This document shows, one piece after another, positions 51,640 through 61,143 of a DNA stretch of 64,000 nt. The position numbers were made by a program, and so were the translations under genes. Below the pieces are notes generated by a model that was not told where the DNA came from, did not search any database, and worked only from the letters and a program-made list of their open reading frames with translations. The stretch is from contig CAYPPG010000034.1 of NCBI GenBank assembly GCA_964412555.1, forward strand, positions 17,669-81,668, written 5' to 3'. This stretch comes from CAYPPG01 sp964412555 (lineage in GTDB: Bacteria; Hinthialibacterota; Hinthialibacteria; Hinthialibacterales; Hinthialibacteraceae). Position 1 is the stretch's first letter. Each line of letters begins with the position of its first letter.

Positions 51640-52905
51640 TTATTGCATCGTCACTTCCACATTTTTTCCATTGTAGACATCCTTATCGATATCATTTTCA
51701 TAATAGGCTGCAATCGTCATGCAGTTGCAATCGCTCCAAACATTGGTCATGGTTCGAGCCATATCCAGAACCCGGTCCACTGCAAAAATCATCCCTGTCG
51801 CTTCGAGTGGGAGACCGACTTGCTTAAAAATGATCACCATCATGACCAGCCCGGCATGAGGTATACCTGCCGCCCCGATGGAAACCAATAAGGCGGTAAA
51901 GATAATTGTGATTTGCTTGGCGGCGCTTAATTCAAAACCTAAAACTTGCGCGATAAAAATGACGGCCACGCATTCATATAGCGCAGTACCATCCATATTT
52001 ACCGTAGCCCCGATCGGCAAAACAAAACTATGAACCCGTTTGTCGACGCCGGCGCGACGTTCTGCACAAGCCATTGTCAAAGGCAGGGTAGCACTGCTGG
52101 ATGCGGTGGAAAAAGCAGTCATCAATGCGGGGGACATTGCAGAAAAGAGTTTAAGGGGGGAAAGCGAAGTGAATATTTTCAAGAGTAGCGGCAGCACGAG
52201 AGTGAAATGGATGAGCAATGCCAAAAAAACGGTCACACAGTATTTTGCAAGTGGTATGAAGACAGTGAAATCGTTCTCCAAAATCAATTTCAAGACCAGA
52301 CAGAAAACACCGTAAGGGGCAAGGCCGATGATGAACAAAGTCATGTTCATGATAACGTCGAGAAGCGCACGAAAGAATCCGACAATCGTGTTGCGTGCTT
52401 CTTCCGATACGGAAAAACAAAAGACGGCGAAGAAAATCGTGAAGAAGATGACGCCGATCATGTCGAAGGTCGCGAGAGCATCGAAAAAATTACTCGGGAC
52501 AATTCGGGTAATCAGATCGGTGATCGAATCAGGGGGACCGATGCTTTCTTTCGAAGGTTGAGGTAGTTCATTAATGTTGCTTCCGACACCAGGCTCGATT
52601 AAATTGACCAGAAAAAAGCCGGTCATGATCGCCAAAAATGTACTCAACAGATAAAAGGCGACCGTCCGTAATCCCAATTTACCCAGATTCCCAAGTTTTC
52701 CTTCTCCTGCAATCCCGCAAATCAGTGAGCATACCACAACCGGAATGACAATCATGGATAACAAGCGTAGAAATATTTGGGCGATAACATGGAGAGTGGG
52801 AGTTAGATAGATATTCGCAGTTTCTTGTAGGCCGATGACTTGAATGATTGCTCCAATGATTACGGCGGCAATCAGGCCAATGAATATTTTGTTGTGCAGT
52901 TTCAT
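51640..52905 (-). CDS. Dicarboxylate/amino acid:cation symporter (GltP/DctA family)
   Basis: A 421-residue inner-membrane symporter with eight hydrophobic helices and two re-entrant loops. SSSATLPLTMACAE is the serine-rich loop and GATVNMDGTALYE the substrate/cation site of the DAACS family, which moves glutamate, aspartate or C4-dicarboxylates with protons or sodium. ATG at 52905 gives the usual MKLHNKIFIGL start; the longer frame from 52953 adds polar residues without support. Confidence 0.93.
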   Translation of the reverse strand: MKLHNKIFIGLIAAVIIGAIIQVIGLQETANIYLTPTLHVIAQIFLRLLSMIVIPVVVCSLICGIAGEGKLGNLGKLGLRTVAFYLLSTFLAIMTGFFLVNLIEPGVGSNINELPQPSKESIGPPDSITDLITRIVPSNFFDALATFDMIGVIFFTIFFAVFCFSVSEEARNTIVGFFRALLDVIMNMTLFIIGLAPYGVFCLVLKLILENDFTVFIPLAKYCVTVFLALLIHFTLVLPLLLKIFTSLSPLKLFSAMSPALMTAFSTASSSATLPLTMACAERRAGVDKRVHSFVLPIGATVNMDGTALYECVAVIFIAQVLGFELSAAKQITIIFTALLVSIGAAGIPHAGLVMMVIIFKQVGLPLEATGMIFAVDRVLDMARTMTNVWSDCNCMTIAAYYENDIDKDVYNGKNVEVTMQ

Positions 52906-53023
52906 AAGTTTCCAATCCTCATCTGATATGGATTCTGAAATTGAACGAGACAATTGTAAACATGATTAAGGGAAGAATATAAGGGGATAAGGATTAGAAA
53001 TTCAGAATAAACGATTATCAGGG

Positions 53024-53058
53024 AAAAAAGAAAGGGCAGAATGATACCGCCCTTTCTT
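53024..53058 (-). terminator. Intrinsic terminator of the pseudopilin gene
   Basis: A 10-bp stem AAGAAAGGGC/GCCCTTTCTT with an 11-base loop is followed on the minus strand by a T run (53024-53029 as A). It lies 21 bp after the stop of the pseudopilin gene. Confidence 0.85.
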
Positions 53059-53079
53059 GAGTTGTTCTATCGATAAACT

Positions 53080-53712
53080 TTAGTCAACCATCCCGCCTGG
53101 GCCGAAGACAGCAATATCGCCGATACTGACCAAACCATTGCTGGGATCGTATCGGAGAGTGAAATCATCGCCATTGTTACCGCCGGTCAAACCGCTTTGG
53201 CCGGTATTCGGACCGAAGGATTTGATTAACCAAACCGTCGGGCACCCTTGGCTGGTGGCCATACTCATCGCCTGGCTGCGCATGGCGAAAGGCGGGAAAT
53301 AGGCGTAATAATCCCCACAATGGGCATCTCGTAATCCCTGCGAACCGCCCCAACTAGAATCCGTTATGCCGTACACGTACCGATACCAGGTAAATTGTGC
53401 ACCGGATTCACCGTTTGCCCTTGCTTCCTCGTGATAGGGAGAAAAGACATCGGAGGGAACGCTGCCAATATAGCTGACCGGACTTGTCAATGGGTGGAGA
53501 CGGAATGGATAAGTATAAAGGTTATTATCCATTTGATACATTTCTTGCGCAGTTGAAAGCGCTTTCAAATCGGACTTGCAGCGTGCAAGTTTTGCCCTTG
53601 TCTGCGCATTGAGAAAATTGGGAACCGCTATTGCCGCCAAAATACCGATGATGGCAACGACGATCAACAATTCAATCAATGTAAATGCCTTTTTTTCGTG
53701 GATAAACCGCAT
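53080..53712 (-). CDS. Type IV pilin-like (pseudopilin) secreted protein
   Basis: A 210-residue protein with a prepilin leader (MRFIHEKKAFTLIELLIVVA), processed before Phe by a type IV prepilin peptidase. The hydrophobic helix is followed by a globular domain with TSPVSYIGSVPSDVFSP and a C-terminal DPSNGLVSIGDI motif. AAGGAG upstream of 53712 supports the start. No secretion machinery is adjacent. It is paralogous to the pseudopilin at 56625. Confidence 0.9.
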   Translation of the reverse strand: MRFIHEKKAFTLIELLIVVAIIGILAAIAVPNFLNAQTRAKLARCKSDLKALSTAQEMYQMDNNLYTYPFRLHPLTSPVSYIGSVPSDVFSPYHEEARANGESGAQFTWYRYVYGITDSSWGGSQGLRDAHCGDYYAYFPPFAMRSQAMSMATSQGCPTVWLIKSFGPNTGQSGLTGGNNGDDFTLRYDPSNGLVSIGDIAVFGPGGMVD

Positions 53713-53885
53713 AAAACTTCTCCTTCGTTTTGAATTTGCTTGATTTATATGATGTGGGTACATTCAAACTATATCTACGATTCATGCGTTTTTTATGATT
53801 CAAGATCAAACATAAATTATAGCCGGAAAAATCGATTCGTGTTAGTTTCGGTAACCGATGATGTAAAAAGTTGTCAGGGGTTCAA

Positions 53886-54263
53886 TCAACTTTCCAAGAT
53901 CACTTGTGCTATTGCCGTATCGCCGTCATGAGTGATGGAGACATGGCAGTGGCGTACCCCTTTTTCTTCACTCAGTGTTTTGGCTTTGCCCTCCAGATTC
54001 AAAATGGGTTTTCCGGTCGCTTCATGAGTGATATAAATGTGGCTCCAGGATATTCCACGGCCGGGAAAATCGCCGAAGGCTTTCAACGTTGCTTCTTTGG
54101 CGGCAAAACAGGCAGCGAGAAATTCCGTGTTATTTTTTCTTCTCTGTGAGAATTCAATTTCACGGGGGTGAAAAACCCGATTCAAAAAACGTTCTCCGAA
54201 TCGTTCTATCGAAGAGGCGATACGCGAGATATGGGTTAAATCGATTCCGATTCCTATGATTGG
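53886..54263 (-). CDS. acpS: Holo-[acyl-carrier-protein] synthase
   Basis: A 125-residue AcpS that transfers phosphopantetheine from CoA to acyl carrier protein. GIGIDLTHISRI supplies the metal-binding Asp and FAAKEATLKAF the catalytic Glu and Lys. Size is typical. The frame from 54320 adds repeat-derived sequence, so ATG at 54263 is chosen. Confidence 0.95.
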   Translation of the reverse strand, partial: PIIGIGIDLTHISRIASSIERFGERFLNRVFHPREIEFSQRRKNNTEFLAACFAAKEATLKAFGDFPGRGISWSHIYITHEATGKPILNLEGKAKTLSEEKGVRHCHVSITHDGDTAIAQVILES

Positions 54264-54284
54264 CATGGTTAATTCATATTCGCA

Positions 54285-54340
54285 GGTAGAGCAGGCATCC
54301 CGCCTGCATCTAAAAGGCAAGCGAGAACGTTTGCTCTACC
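54285..54340. repeat. Palindromic element with GGTAGAGCA/TGCTCTACC ends
   Basis: The 56-bp element begins GGTAGAGCAGGC and ends TTTGCTCTACC, forming terminal inverted repeats; inside are GCAGGC/GCCTGC and a GGCAAGCG segment. It is related to those at 17043 and 61915-61938. Confidence 0.7.
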
Positions 54341-54415
54341 CGGGTATTCATGTATTTATTTATAATTTGATAGGAAGGTGGGATTCGCTACGCTCATCCC
54401 ACCTACAATTTCATC

Positions 54416-55096
54416 CTACAATGTCATATAGTCGTTCACAATTTGGATGAGCGTTTCGACCACTTCTGTTTGTGACAAATTCGTTGTATCGACAACGATG
54501 GATTCGGGGGTTGATTTCAACGCTCCTACAGGGCGTTCGGAGTCCCGGCGGTCCCGCTCGAGCAGTTCTTGATATGTTTGTTCTAAAGTGACTTGTTTTC
54601 CTTTTGCCAACAATTCTCGAAATCTTCGTTCGGCTCGGATTTTGGGATCGGCGTCCAGATAAATCTTGATTTCCGCATCAGGAAAAACAACCGTTCCGAT
54701 GTCCCGTCCTTCCATGACGATATTTCCTTGACATCCCATTTCCTGCTGCAGAGCGACAAGGCGCTTGCGTACAGCCGGATTATCCGCTACGGGAGCGGTA
54801 TTCACGCTCACTTCGGGAAGGCGAATTTCTTCCGATACATCTTTTTGATCGCATAGGATGTGAAGTCCGTCATCGTGTCGTTCGAAATGTAATCGAGTAT
54901 CCTGCGCAAGTTGCGCGATGGATTCGGTATCTGATAAATCAAGTCCCTTTTGCATGGCTTTCCACGTAACAGCGCGGTACATGGCGCCGGTATCGATATA
55001 CAGAAAATTCAATCTTTCCGCGAGTGTTCTCGCGACAGTGCTTTTCCCCACGCCGACGGGGCCGTCGATGGCTACGATAGGTCCGTTTCGTTTCAT
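54416..55096 (-). CDS. cmk: Cytidylate kinase
   Basis: A 226-residue kinase phosphorylating CMP and dCMP. P-loop GPVGVGKST near residue 13, then FLYIDTGAMYRAVTWKA and the NMP-binding MEGRDIGTVVFPDAEIK segment are all intact. It overlaps the end of aroA by 4 bp (ATGA) and is cotranscribed with it, a common gene order. Confidence 0.96.
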   Translation of the reverse strand: MKRNGPIVAIDGPVGVGKSTVARTLAERLNFLYIDTGAMYRAVTWKAMQKGLDLSDTESIAQLAQDTRLHFERHDDGLHILCDQKDVSEEIRLPEVSVNTAPVADNPAVRKRLVALQQEMGCQGNIVMEGRDIGTVVFPDAEIKIYLDADPKIRAERRFRELLAKGKQVTLEQTYQELLERDRRDSERPVGALKSTPESIVVDTTNLSQTEVVETLIQIVNDYMTL

Positions 55097-56433
55097 GAAA
55101 GTTTCTCTACACAGTTGGGATCGGTTTGATGTAATAATTGGAAAAACGTCGGGAAGGAAGTTGCGACTGATGCCGTTCCGCGAACCACTGTCTCACCTTG
55201 CGCGGCTAAGCCGGCAATGGCCAGTGACATGGCGATGCGATGGTCTCCGGAGGAAAAACATTCGATGCCGGTCAATGGCGATCCACCGGTGACTTCGAAA
55301 CCGTCTTCGCGTTCCTGGATATTCACTCCCATTTTTCTGAATTCAGTGACGATCACGGAGATACGGTCTGATTCCTTGACTCGTAATTCAGCCGCACCTT
55401 CGACAACGGATGAGGAGGAAGCGTAGGCGGCGGCAACGGCAAAAATGGGAAACTCATCGATCATGCGGACAACAGTATCACCGGTGACAGTCACACCATG
55501 CAAAGGCGCATGGCGAATGCGGATATCGGCGACCGGTTCCGCCCCTAATTTTCGCTCATTCAATAATGAGATATCTGCTCCCATTTCTTGCATGACGTCG
55601 AGAATACCCGTTCGAGTAGGATTGATCCCGACATTTTCGAGCAACAAATCCGATTCAGGGACAATCGAAGCCGCTACCATGAAAAAAGCGGCAGAAGAGA
55701 TATCACCCGGCACTTCGATCTCCTGGCCTTCCAGAACTTGATCAGGCCAAATCGAGTAGGAGCCTTCACCTTTGGCGATAGTCACTCCGAATGTTTTCAA
55801 CATTCGTTCCGTATGATCGCGAGCCGGGGCCGGTTCATGGACGCTGGTAATTCCCTCTGCATAAAGCCCTGCGAGCAAGATAGCGGATTTTACCTGGGCG
55901 CTTGCCACCGGCATATCATAATCAATGGCATGTAAATTTCCGCCCCGAATCGAAATCGGTAATTTGGTGTTTTCCTCTCGCCCGATAAACAAGGCGCCCA
56001 TTTCACGGATCGGTTTTGTGATCCTTCCCATGGGGCGGGAGCGCAGAGAAGAATCGCCGGTGAGCGTCGTCGCAAAGTTTTGCCCGCCAAGGATACCGAA
56101 AAGAAGGCGAGTGCCTGTACCGGAGTTGCACATGTCGATAATATTCACAGGCTCTTGCAATCCGTGGATTCCGTTGCCATCGATAATCAATTCACCGTTT
56201 TCTTTTTTCGAGTTGACTCCCATTTGCTGAAATGCATTCAATGTCGCATTGCAGTCTTCGCTTTCTAAAAAACCGCGAATGACCGACGTCCCTTGAGCCA
56301 GTGAAGAAACCATGACGGCTCGGTGAGAAACCGATTTGTCACCGGGAACTTTGCAGGTTCCTATTAATGGTTTTGCCGGTCGGATACGAAAGGAGCCTCG
56401 ATGCAAATGATTTTGTGTGTCCATAGCACCCAT
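55093..56433 (-). CDS. aroA: 3-phosphoshikimate 1-carboxyvinyltransferase (EPSP synthase)
   Basis: A 446-residue shikimate-pathway enzyme. PGDKSVSHRAVMVSSLAQG near residue 30 binds PEP and shikimate phosphate, and SGTGTRLLFGIL is the second conserved loop. VKESDRISV and GDHRIAMSLAIAGL are the later signature segments. Length and motifs are normal for the family. It is upstream of cmk with a 4-bp overlap. Confidence 0.97.
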   Translation of the reverse strand: MGAMDTQNHLHRGSFRIRPAKPLIGTCKVPGDKSVSHRAVMVSSLAQGTSVIRGFLESEDCNATLNAFQQMGVNSKKENGELIIDGNGIHGLQEPVNIIDMCNSGTGTRLLFGILGGQNFATTLTGDSSLRSRPMGRITKPIREMGALFIGREENTKLPISIRGGNLHAIDYDMPVASAQVKSAILLAGLYAEGITSVHEPAPARDHTERMLKTFGVTIAKGEGSYSIWPDQVLEGQEIEVPGDISSAAFFMVAASIVPESDLLLENVGINPTRTGILDVMQEMGADISLLNERKLGAEPVADIRIRHAPLHGVTVTGDTVVRMIDEFPIFAVAAAYASSSSVVEGAAELRVKESDRISVIVTEFRKMGVNIQEREDGFEVTGGSPLTGIECFSSGDHRIAMSLAIAGLAAQGETVVRGTASVATSFPTFFQLLHQTDPNCVEKLS

Positions 56434-56624
56434 TACAGATATCGTGTATGAAGATCACTTATCGGCCGGTCGGCCGTCATATTCAAGTTATGCTTCAATG
56501 AAGGGTAGCATTACTCAGAGAAAAAAGAAGAAGTATCCGTTGATTCAATTTGAACTATTTTGCTAACCGTGCGATAATGGTACAGTTATTTTATCATGTC
56601 GTTCAATACTGGGAGGAATAAGAG

Positions 56625-57248
56625 ATGAAACGGACAACCAGTGCATTTACGCTGATTGAATTGCTTATTGTTGTCGCCATTATTGGGATATTGGCAGCCA
56701 TTGCCGTTCCCAACTTCATGAACGCACAAACGCGCGCGAAAGTTGCACGCGCCCAATCGGATATGCGCAATTTGAAAGTGGCAATCGATTCGTACCAAAT
56801 CGACAATAATCAATATCCGACCGCCCGAAACAATCCGGTTACCGGTGAATCTGGACAAATCGCTTTGACTCATCGGTTCTACATGCTGACTACACCGGTA
56901 TCCTATATGAGCACTATTCCCTCGGATCCGTTTTGGAGCCAGCTGAGTGAGCATCGACCGGAATTTTTCAATACATATGATTATTTCGATAACTGGTCCG
57001 GTGTGAATCATGACGGTGGGGAGCCGGGATCGGGGACACGGGGATACAGTTACCGTCTTGCCAGCGCAGGACCGGATCATATCATGTGCTGGGGAAGTCC
57101 GGCGGCAAGCAATGCCGGCCATACCGGCATCGATTACGATATGTCGAATGGGCTGAACTCGAATGGGGATATCGTTACGGTTGGCGGGAGTGTCGTCAAT
57201 TCCCGGTGGGTAGTGGATTATCCGTTGACACAATATCCGCGTTATTGA
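56625..57248 (+). CDS. Type IV pilin-like (pseudopilin) secreted protein
   Basis: A 207-residue protein with a prepilin leader (MKRTTSAFTLIELLIVVAII) cleaved before Phe. The N-terminal helix is nearly identical to the protein at 53080. The globular part has LTTPVSYMSTIPSDPFW, YRLASAGPDH and DMSNGLNSNGDI, a pattern typical of multi-copy pseudopilins in candidate phyla. GGGAGG lies before the ATG. Not linked to secretion-system genes. Confidence 0.9.
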   Translation: MKRTTSAFTLIELLIVVAIIGILAAIAVPNFMNAQTRAKVARAQSDMRNLKVAIDSYQIDNNQYPTARNNPVTGESGQIALTHRFYMLTTPVSYMSTIPSDPFWSQLSEHRPEFFNTYDYFDNWSGVNHDGGEPGSGTRGYSYRLASAGPDHIMCWGSPAASNAGHTGIDYDMSNGLNSNGDIVTVGGSVVNSRWVVDYPLTQYPRY

Positions 57249-57262
57249 GTAGTATCATGAAA

Positions 57263-57382
57263 GGGTTACCTTCCCGCTAGCCACCATTATCATTGAAGGA
57301 GAGCAGGGGCAGACTTCGCTTGCCCCTGGTACCCAGTGAAGGGGTTACCTTCTAGCGCTCCACTATTATCATTGAAGGGAGA
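57263..57382. repeat. GGTACCCAG palindromic element between two near-identical 40-bp flanks
   Basis: GGGTTACCTTC-containing flanks at 57263-57302 and 57341-57382 share ATTATCATTGAAGG and surround an element at 57304-57337 (GGGCAGACTTCGCTTGCCCC then TGGTACCCAG). Beyond it, to 57500, lies further hairpin-rich sequence (CCAGGGGCGTTGCCC, CATCCCTTTGGGAT). The arrangement copies the one at the argH end. Confidence 0.7.
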
Positions 57383-57502
57383 ATCTTTGTTCTTATGCCC
57401 CTTCAGGGCGAAATTTATTGAGAAGGTCAACTCAACCAGGGGCGTTGCCCACTGGCTTTCATCTTGCATCCCTTTGGGATTCTCGTATTTCGATCGAAAA
57501 CG

Positions 57503-58450
57503 ATGCTATTTTCCATTTTTAACATATTTTTTACAATTGTCATTGTTCTGCTGTTTGTCCGTTTTTTTGTGGAGCGGTATCAGTTTTATGGATTCGGGCC
57601 GATTATGGTGTCGGTGATTCGGATTTCGGAAGCGATCATCCGGCCTTTGAAAGAGTGGCTACCGCGGAGTGCGTTGACCTTGCGGGATCATATGCCGTTG
57701 GTGGCGATTGGGGTGGTCATTGTATTTCGAGGATTGATGATTTGGGTGATCGGGCCGGGATTTACGTATCCTTTTTTCTCCCAAGGTGCGTTCTCCTTTG
57801 TCGAATCGATGGCGGCAAGTGTGACGATGGGGGTGTTGCTTTTGGGGGAGATGTTGATTGCCTTTCTGTTCGCGAGTTTGATGATTTCCCGCCGGGGAAT
57901 TACGATGTATGGGAACGGAGGATTCGTTTGTTTTCAGGAAAAAACATTTTCGATTTTCAACTTCACCAAGAAGTTCATTTCCACGCACAATCTAACCGTT
58001 CTGTTTTTTGTAAGTGCCGGGATTATTTGGATAGCGACAGCTTTGTTGGCGGGATTCACCAATCTTTCCTTTCTTACTGGGACAAGTCGCTATGAAGTCT
58101 CTGTTCTTATCGCATTGTTTGAAGTTTTAAATGTTTTAATTCGGATTTATTCCTTGATATTAATCTTGGCGATTTTGTCTTCCTGGATCGGAGCAGATCA
58201 ATTCAGTGCGGTTGTCCAGATTGTCCGAGCGATGACGGATCCCTATTTGATGATCTTTCGCCGGTTGTTCCCGTGGGCGAGAATTGATTTTATCGATTTG
58301 TCTCCCATTTTTGCGTTTATCGTGCTGAGTCCGATCTTGACGACGCTTCTTTTTTATGTGCAGGGGTATTTGCTGGAGATGATTGTGACTCCTGCGATGC
58401 CGAATTTGCCGGATATTCCGCTGGGAGATACGGATGGATTGAAGGTTTAA
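57503..58450 (+). CDS. YggT-family membrane protein (two YggT-like repeats)
   Basis: A 315-residue inner-membrane protein. The C-terminal half has the YggT pattern: LILAILSSWI, DPYLMIFRRLFPWARIDFID and SPIFAFIVL. The N-terminal third (VIRISEAIIRPLKEWLP) looks like a second, diverged copy. YggT proteins have been linked to osmotic stress, photosystem or cell-division assembly; the role here is not known. ATG at 57503 is favoured; no clear ribosome site is seen, and a TTG at 57464 is possible. Confidence 0.78.
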   Translation: MLFSIFNIFFTIVIVLLFVRFFVERYQFYGFGPIMVSVIRISEAIIRPLKEWLPRSALTLRDHMPLVAIGVVIVFRGLMIWVIGPGFTYPFFSQGAFSFVESMAASVTMGVLLLGEMLIAFLFASLMISRRGITMYGNGGFVCFQEKTFSIFNFTKKFISTHNLTVLFFVSAGIIWIATALLAGFTNLSFLTGTSRYEVSVLIALFEVLNVLIRIYSLILILAILSSWIGADQFSAVVQIVRAMTDPYLMIFRRLFPWARIDFIDLSPIFAFIVLSPILTTLLFYVQGYLLEMIVTPAMPNLPDIPLGDTDGLKV

Positions 58451-58459
58451 TTGATGAAT

Positions 58460-58535
58460 CCCCCTTACGTCCCCCCTAAACGGGGGGAAATACATTCCCG
58501 CCCCGTTTACGGGGAGGGTTAGGGAGGGGTTAATT
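58460..58535. terminator. Large palindromic element / bidirectional terminator
   Basis: Between convergent genes. It contains a CCCCCC/GGGGGG stem (58471-58487) and a CCCCGTTTACGGGG palindrome (58501-58514), with outer CCCCTT and AGGGAGGGG sequences also able to pair. TTTAGTTTTTTG follows on the plus side. It ends the YggT-type transcript and may serve the dynamin-like gene. Confidence 0.65.
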
Positions 58536-58546
58536 TAGTTTTTTGA

Positions 58547-60805
58547 TTATTTTACTGGGATTTGCCGGCTGACGTGAATGAGGTAGTCGTTGGTTTGATT
58601 CAGTTCGTCGATAATGCCGCGGACGGCGACACAGCGCTTGCTGTATTCGTTTTTCTTCTCTTCGTATTTTCCAGGGATTTCGTTTTCCAATTTTTTCATC
58701 AACAATTGTTTGTATTCGTCATCCAAAAGCCGTTCCAGTTTTTGGCGCACGAGAATCAGATGATCTTTGATGGCCGCCCATAATTGATTCAAGACATTGT
58801 TGTAGAAATTGTCAGCCTTTTCGATGTAATGGTTTCCCAAGAGATCACGAATACGTTCGGTTTTCAGGTCGAGATCTTCTTTCTTGATTTCGTTGGCTTC
58901 GTGGTCGAGGCTTTCATAGCCGATCTTTGCAATTTCGAGCAAGCGGTCGCATAAATCGGGCTGCACGAACCATTTCAAGATAGGATTCTTGGGTATGTAA
59001 ATCAGGATGTCGTCGAGATCGCGGGCGTAGTTGTCCACCATGCCGCGAACGGTGAGCACGAAGCCGTCGCGATCCAGCGAATGTTCGATGTTTTCCTGAA
59101 AAACCCGATTGTATTCGATTTCCCGATTTAAGGTTTCGATCACTTCGAAGGTTCTGGCGACAAACTCGTTGAAGATCATGGTGACATTGGATTTCGTCAC
59201 TTCAATGAATTTTTGTTTAACGAGTAAATTCAACTTATCGATGATTTTTGTTTCGATTTCGAAATAATAAGGGAATTTGCGGTAGGGTTGACTGATGAGT
59301 TCGATATAGGCACGTTGCGCGTCGGTTTCCGCCCCTTCGGTGATGGTGCGTTGGATTTGTTCGCGGACGGATTGGAGTTCATCGCTTTCCTTGAACTTTT
59401 CCAGTTTGTCCATAATGACGTCGGTCAGCATCTCATCGAGGTTTTGTTTGATCCGGATTTTTCCCTCGCTGACTTTCGTTTCCGCCTGCGCTTTGATGTC
59501 TTCCCGCATCTCTTTGTCCAATTTGTTGTCGAGATACGTTTCGTATTCGTTCTTGATGCCGGTCATCAATTTGAACAACGGATCGCTGATTTCATTTTTT
59601 AGGCTGTCGATGTAACTTTGGATGGTCACTTCACGGATTTTATTGTTGAGGAAATCGAATAAATCGTCCCGCAGCAAAAGGATTTGGCTTTCGATAAGGG
59701 CGGAGTGATGGTCGTTGTCATACCGGCTCTTGACATCGAGAAAATATTCGGATTTGTGATTTTGTAATTTGGCGTCCTTGATTTTTTTATGGCGAAGGTA
59801 CAGTTGCGAGAGCAGTCCATATAAGGCATTAGTTTTGTAATATTTGTATTCCTGGATGCCGAAATCTTCGCGCATGGTTTTGTTGAAATTCTGGTCAGTG
59901 CGTACCCGTTGTTCATGGGTCGTGAGACCATCCCAGCGATTCAACACCCAGAATGTCTTTTGGGCGATTTTCTCGTTGCCTTTGCGGATGATTTGCATAA
60001 TTTCATATTCATCCTTGTCGAAGACCCGCATGGCCAAGAGAACAAACACGACAGCATGAGCACGTTTTTCGATGAAATGGTAGGTCACCTTGCGATGGCG
60101 CGGATTGGGGACACTGACACCGGGCAGGTCGACGAGGGTAACGTCTTCGGGAAGATCGCAATCGATGTTCAGTAGGACTTTGTCGATGAAGACAGATTCC
60201 CGTTCGTTGGTGATGATTTCCTGCGCTTCGGTGATGGTGACGACTTTCTTTTGCGGTGTATCTTCCAGTTTCCGATCGGCACGTAAATGGGAAAATGTTT
60301 TGTAATAGTTGACCAAGGTGCGGTTTTCTCCGCTTTTTGCGAGACCTTCGATTTCAGTAATGAGATCGCGGAGGGGAAGGTTTTCGAGATGGGGTGCACT
60401 GAAGGCGGTGGCGATTTCGCGCCGGTACATGATGTCGAGGTCGTCGATTTCGTCTTTGCTGAGATAATAAATCACGGCAAAGTTGCGGTCATCCGGACTT
60501 TTTTGCAAGAGTGTGGGAACAGCGGTCGTGATTTCCGGGGATTCGGGGAGGATATAATCTCCCAAAATAGCGTTCACGATGGACGATTTCCCGGCGCTGA
60601 AGCCGCCGATAAATGCGACATAAAGCCGCTCGGCCTGAAGGCGCGAATGGTAGATATCAAGTAAGTCGAGCGAGGATTTCAATGTGTGAGGTAGAGGGGG
60701 GAGTTGATTTTTATATTTATTGGAGAGATGATCTTTTACTTCTAATAGGGATTCAACGGATCTTAAAAGAGTCAATCGGAATTCGGTGTATTTTGAGATA
60801 TCCAT
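58547..60805 (-). CDS. Bacterial dynamin-like GTPase
   Basis: A 752-residue large GTPase. The G1 loop GGFSAGKSS lies near residue 67, DLPGVSVPN is G3 and LNRWDGL is G4. The remaining 450 residues are long helices, including repeated charged stretches typical of the dynamin stalk. YIPKNPILKWFV (about residue 620) could be the membrane paddle. Bacterial relatives tubulate membranes or act in envelope stress. It is a single gene rather than the fused or paired forms. ATG at 60805 fits the family start. Confidence 0.88.
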   Translation of the reverse strand: MDISKYTEFRLTLLRSVESLLEVKDHLSNKYKNQLPPLPHTLKSSLDLLDIYHSRLQAERLYVAFIGGFSAGKSSIVNAILGDYILPESPEITTAVPTLLQKSPDDRNFAVIYYLSKDEIDDLDIMYRREIATAFSAPHLENLPLRDLITEIEGLAKSGENRTLVNYYKTFSHLRADRKLEDTPQKKVVTITEAQEIITNERESVFIDKVLLNIDCDLPEDVTLVDLPGVSVPNPRHRKVTYHFIEKRAHAVVFVLLAMRVFDKDEYEIMQIIRKGNEKIAQKTFWVLNRWDGLTTHEQRVRTDQNFNKTMREDFGIQEYKYYKTNALYGLLSQLYLRHKKIKDAKLQNHKSEYFLDVKSRYDNDHHSALIESQILLLRDDLFDFLNNKIREVTIQSYIDSLKNEISDPLFKLMTGIKNEYETYLDNKLDKEMREDIKAQAETKVSEGKIRIKQNLDEMLTDVIMDKLEKFKESDELQSVREQIQRTITEGAETDAQRAYIELISQPYRKFPYYFEIETKIIDKLNLLVKQKFIEVTKSNVTMIFNEFVARTFEVIETLNREIEYNRVFQENIEHSLDRDGFVLTVRGMVDNYARDLDDILIYIPKNPILKWFVQPDLCDRLLEIAKIGYESLDHEANEIKKEDLDLKTERIRDLLGNHYIEKADNFYNNVLNQLWAAIKDHLILVRQKLERLLDDEYKQLLMKKLENEIPGKYEEKKNEYSKRCVAVRGIIDELNQTNDYLIHVSRQIPVK

Positions 60806-61143
60806 GGTTCGATCTTGTTTGTTGGGATTCGATTGAAGGAAAGAGTATGCGAGACAAACGCAAAATCAAAATGAAGGAACATCCCTCAACCAGCATAAAA
60901 TACGAATAGATTACAATAGAGGTAATTTCATTCAAGCCCTAAAATCATATTTCAGGTATCGACGTATACAATCGAATGGATACGTGAGGAAGAAATGCTT
61001 GAGTGAGCGAACCATTGTTCCATAGATACAATTCAGAGTCTACTCATTGAAACAGTTGTAGTGTATGGTCAGCAGTGCGATTGAACTCAAAAGGCTATCT
61101 TCCACTTCGAGCATCCCATCTTTTTCGATATAATTCATCTAAA
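60806..61143. other. Intergenic region, 338 bp
   Basis: AT-rich divergent spacer. No gene is supported; a plus-strand frame at 61075 merges into the next CDS without a ribosome site. A TATAAT sequence lies at its right end and is listed separately. Confidence 0.5.
61129..61134 (+). promoter_or_regulatory. Likely -10 element giving a leaderless mRNA
   Basis: TATAAT at 61129-61134 lies only 9 bp before the ATG at 61144, and a weak TTCGAG sits 17 bp upstream of it. Transcription would begin within a few bases of the ATG, so translation of the next gene may be leaderless. No ribosome site is present, which agrees. Confidence 0.45.

Noticed and set aside
56586..57233. 215-residue minus-strand ORF
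   Set aside because: Antisense to a pseudopilin with a canonical prepilin leader.
57336..57617. 93-residue ORF before the YggT-type gene
   Set aside because: It runs through hairpin-rich repeats and overlaps the membrane-protein gene in another frame; no domain.
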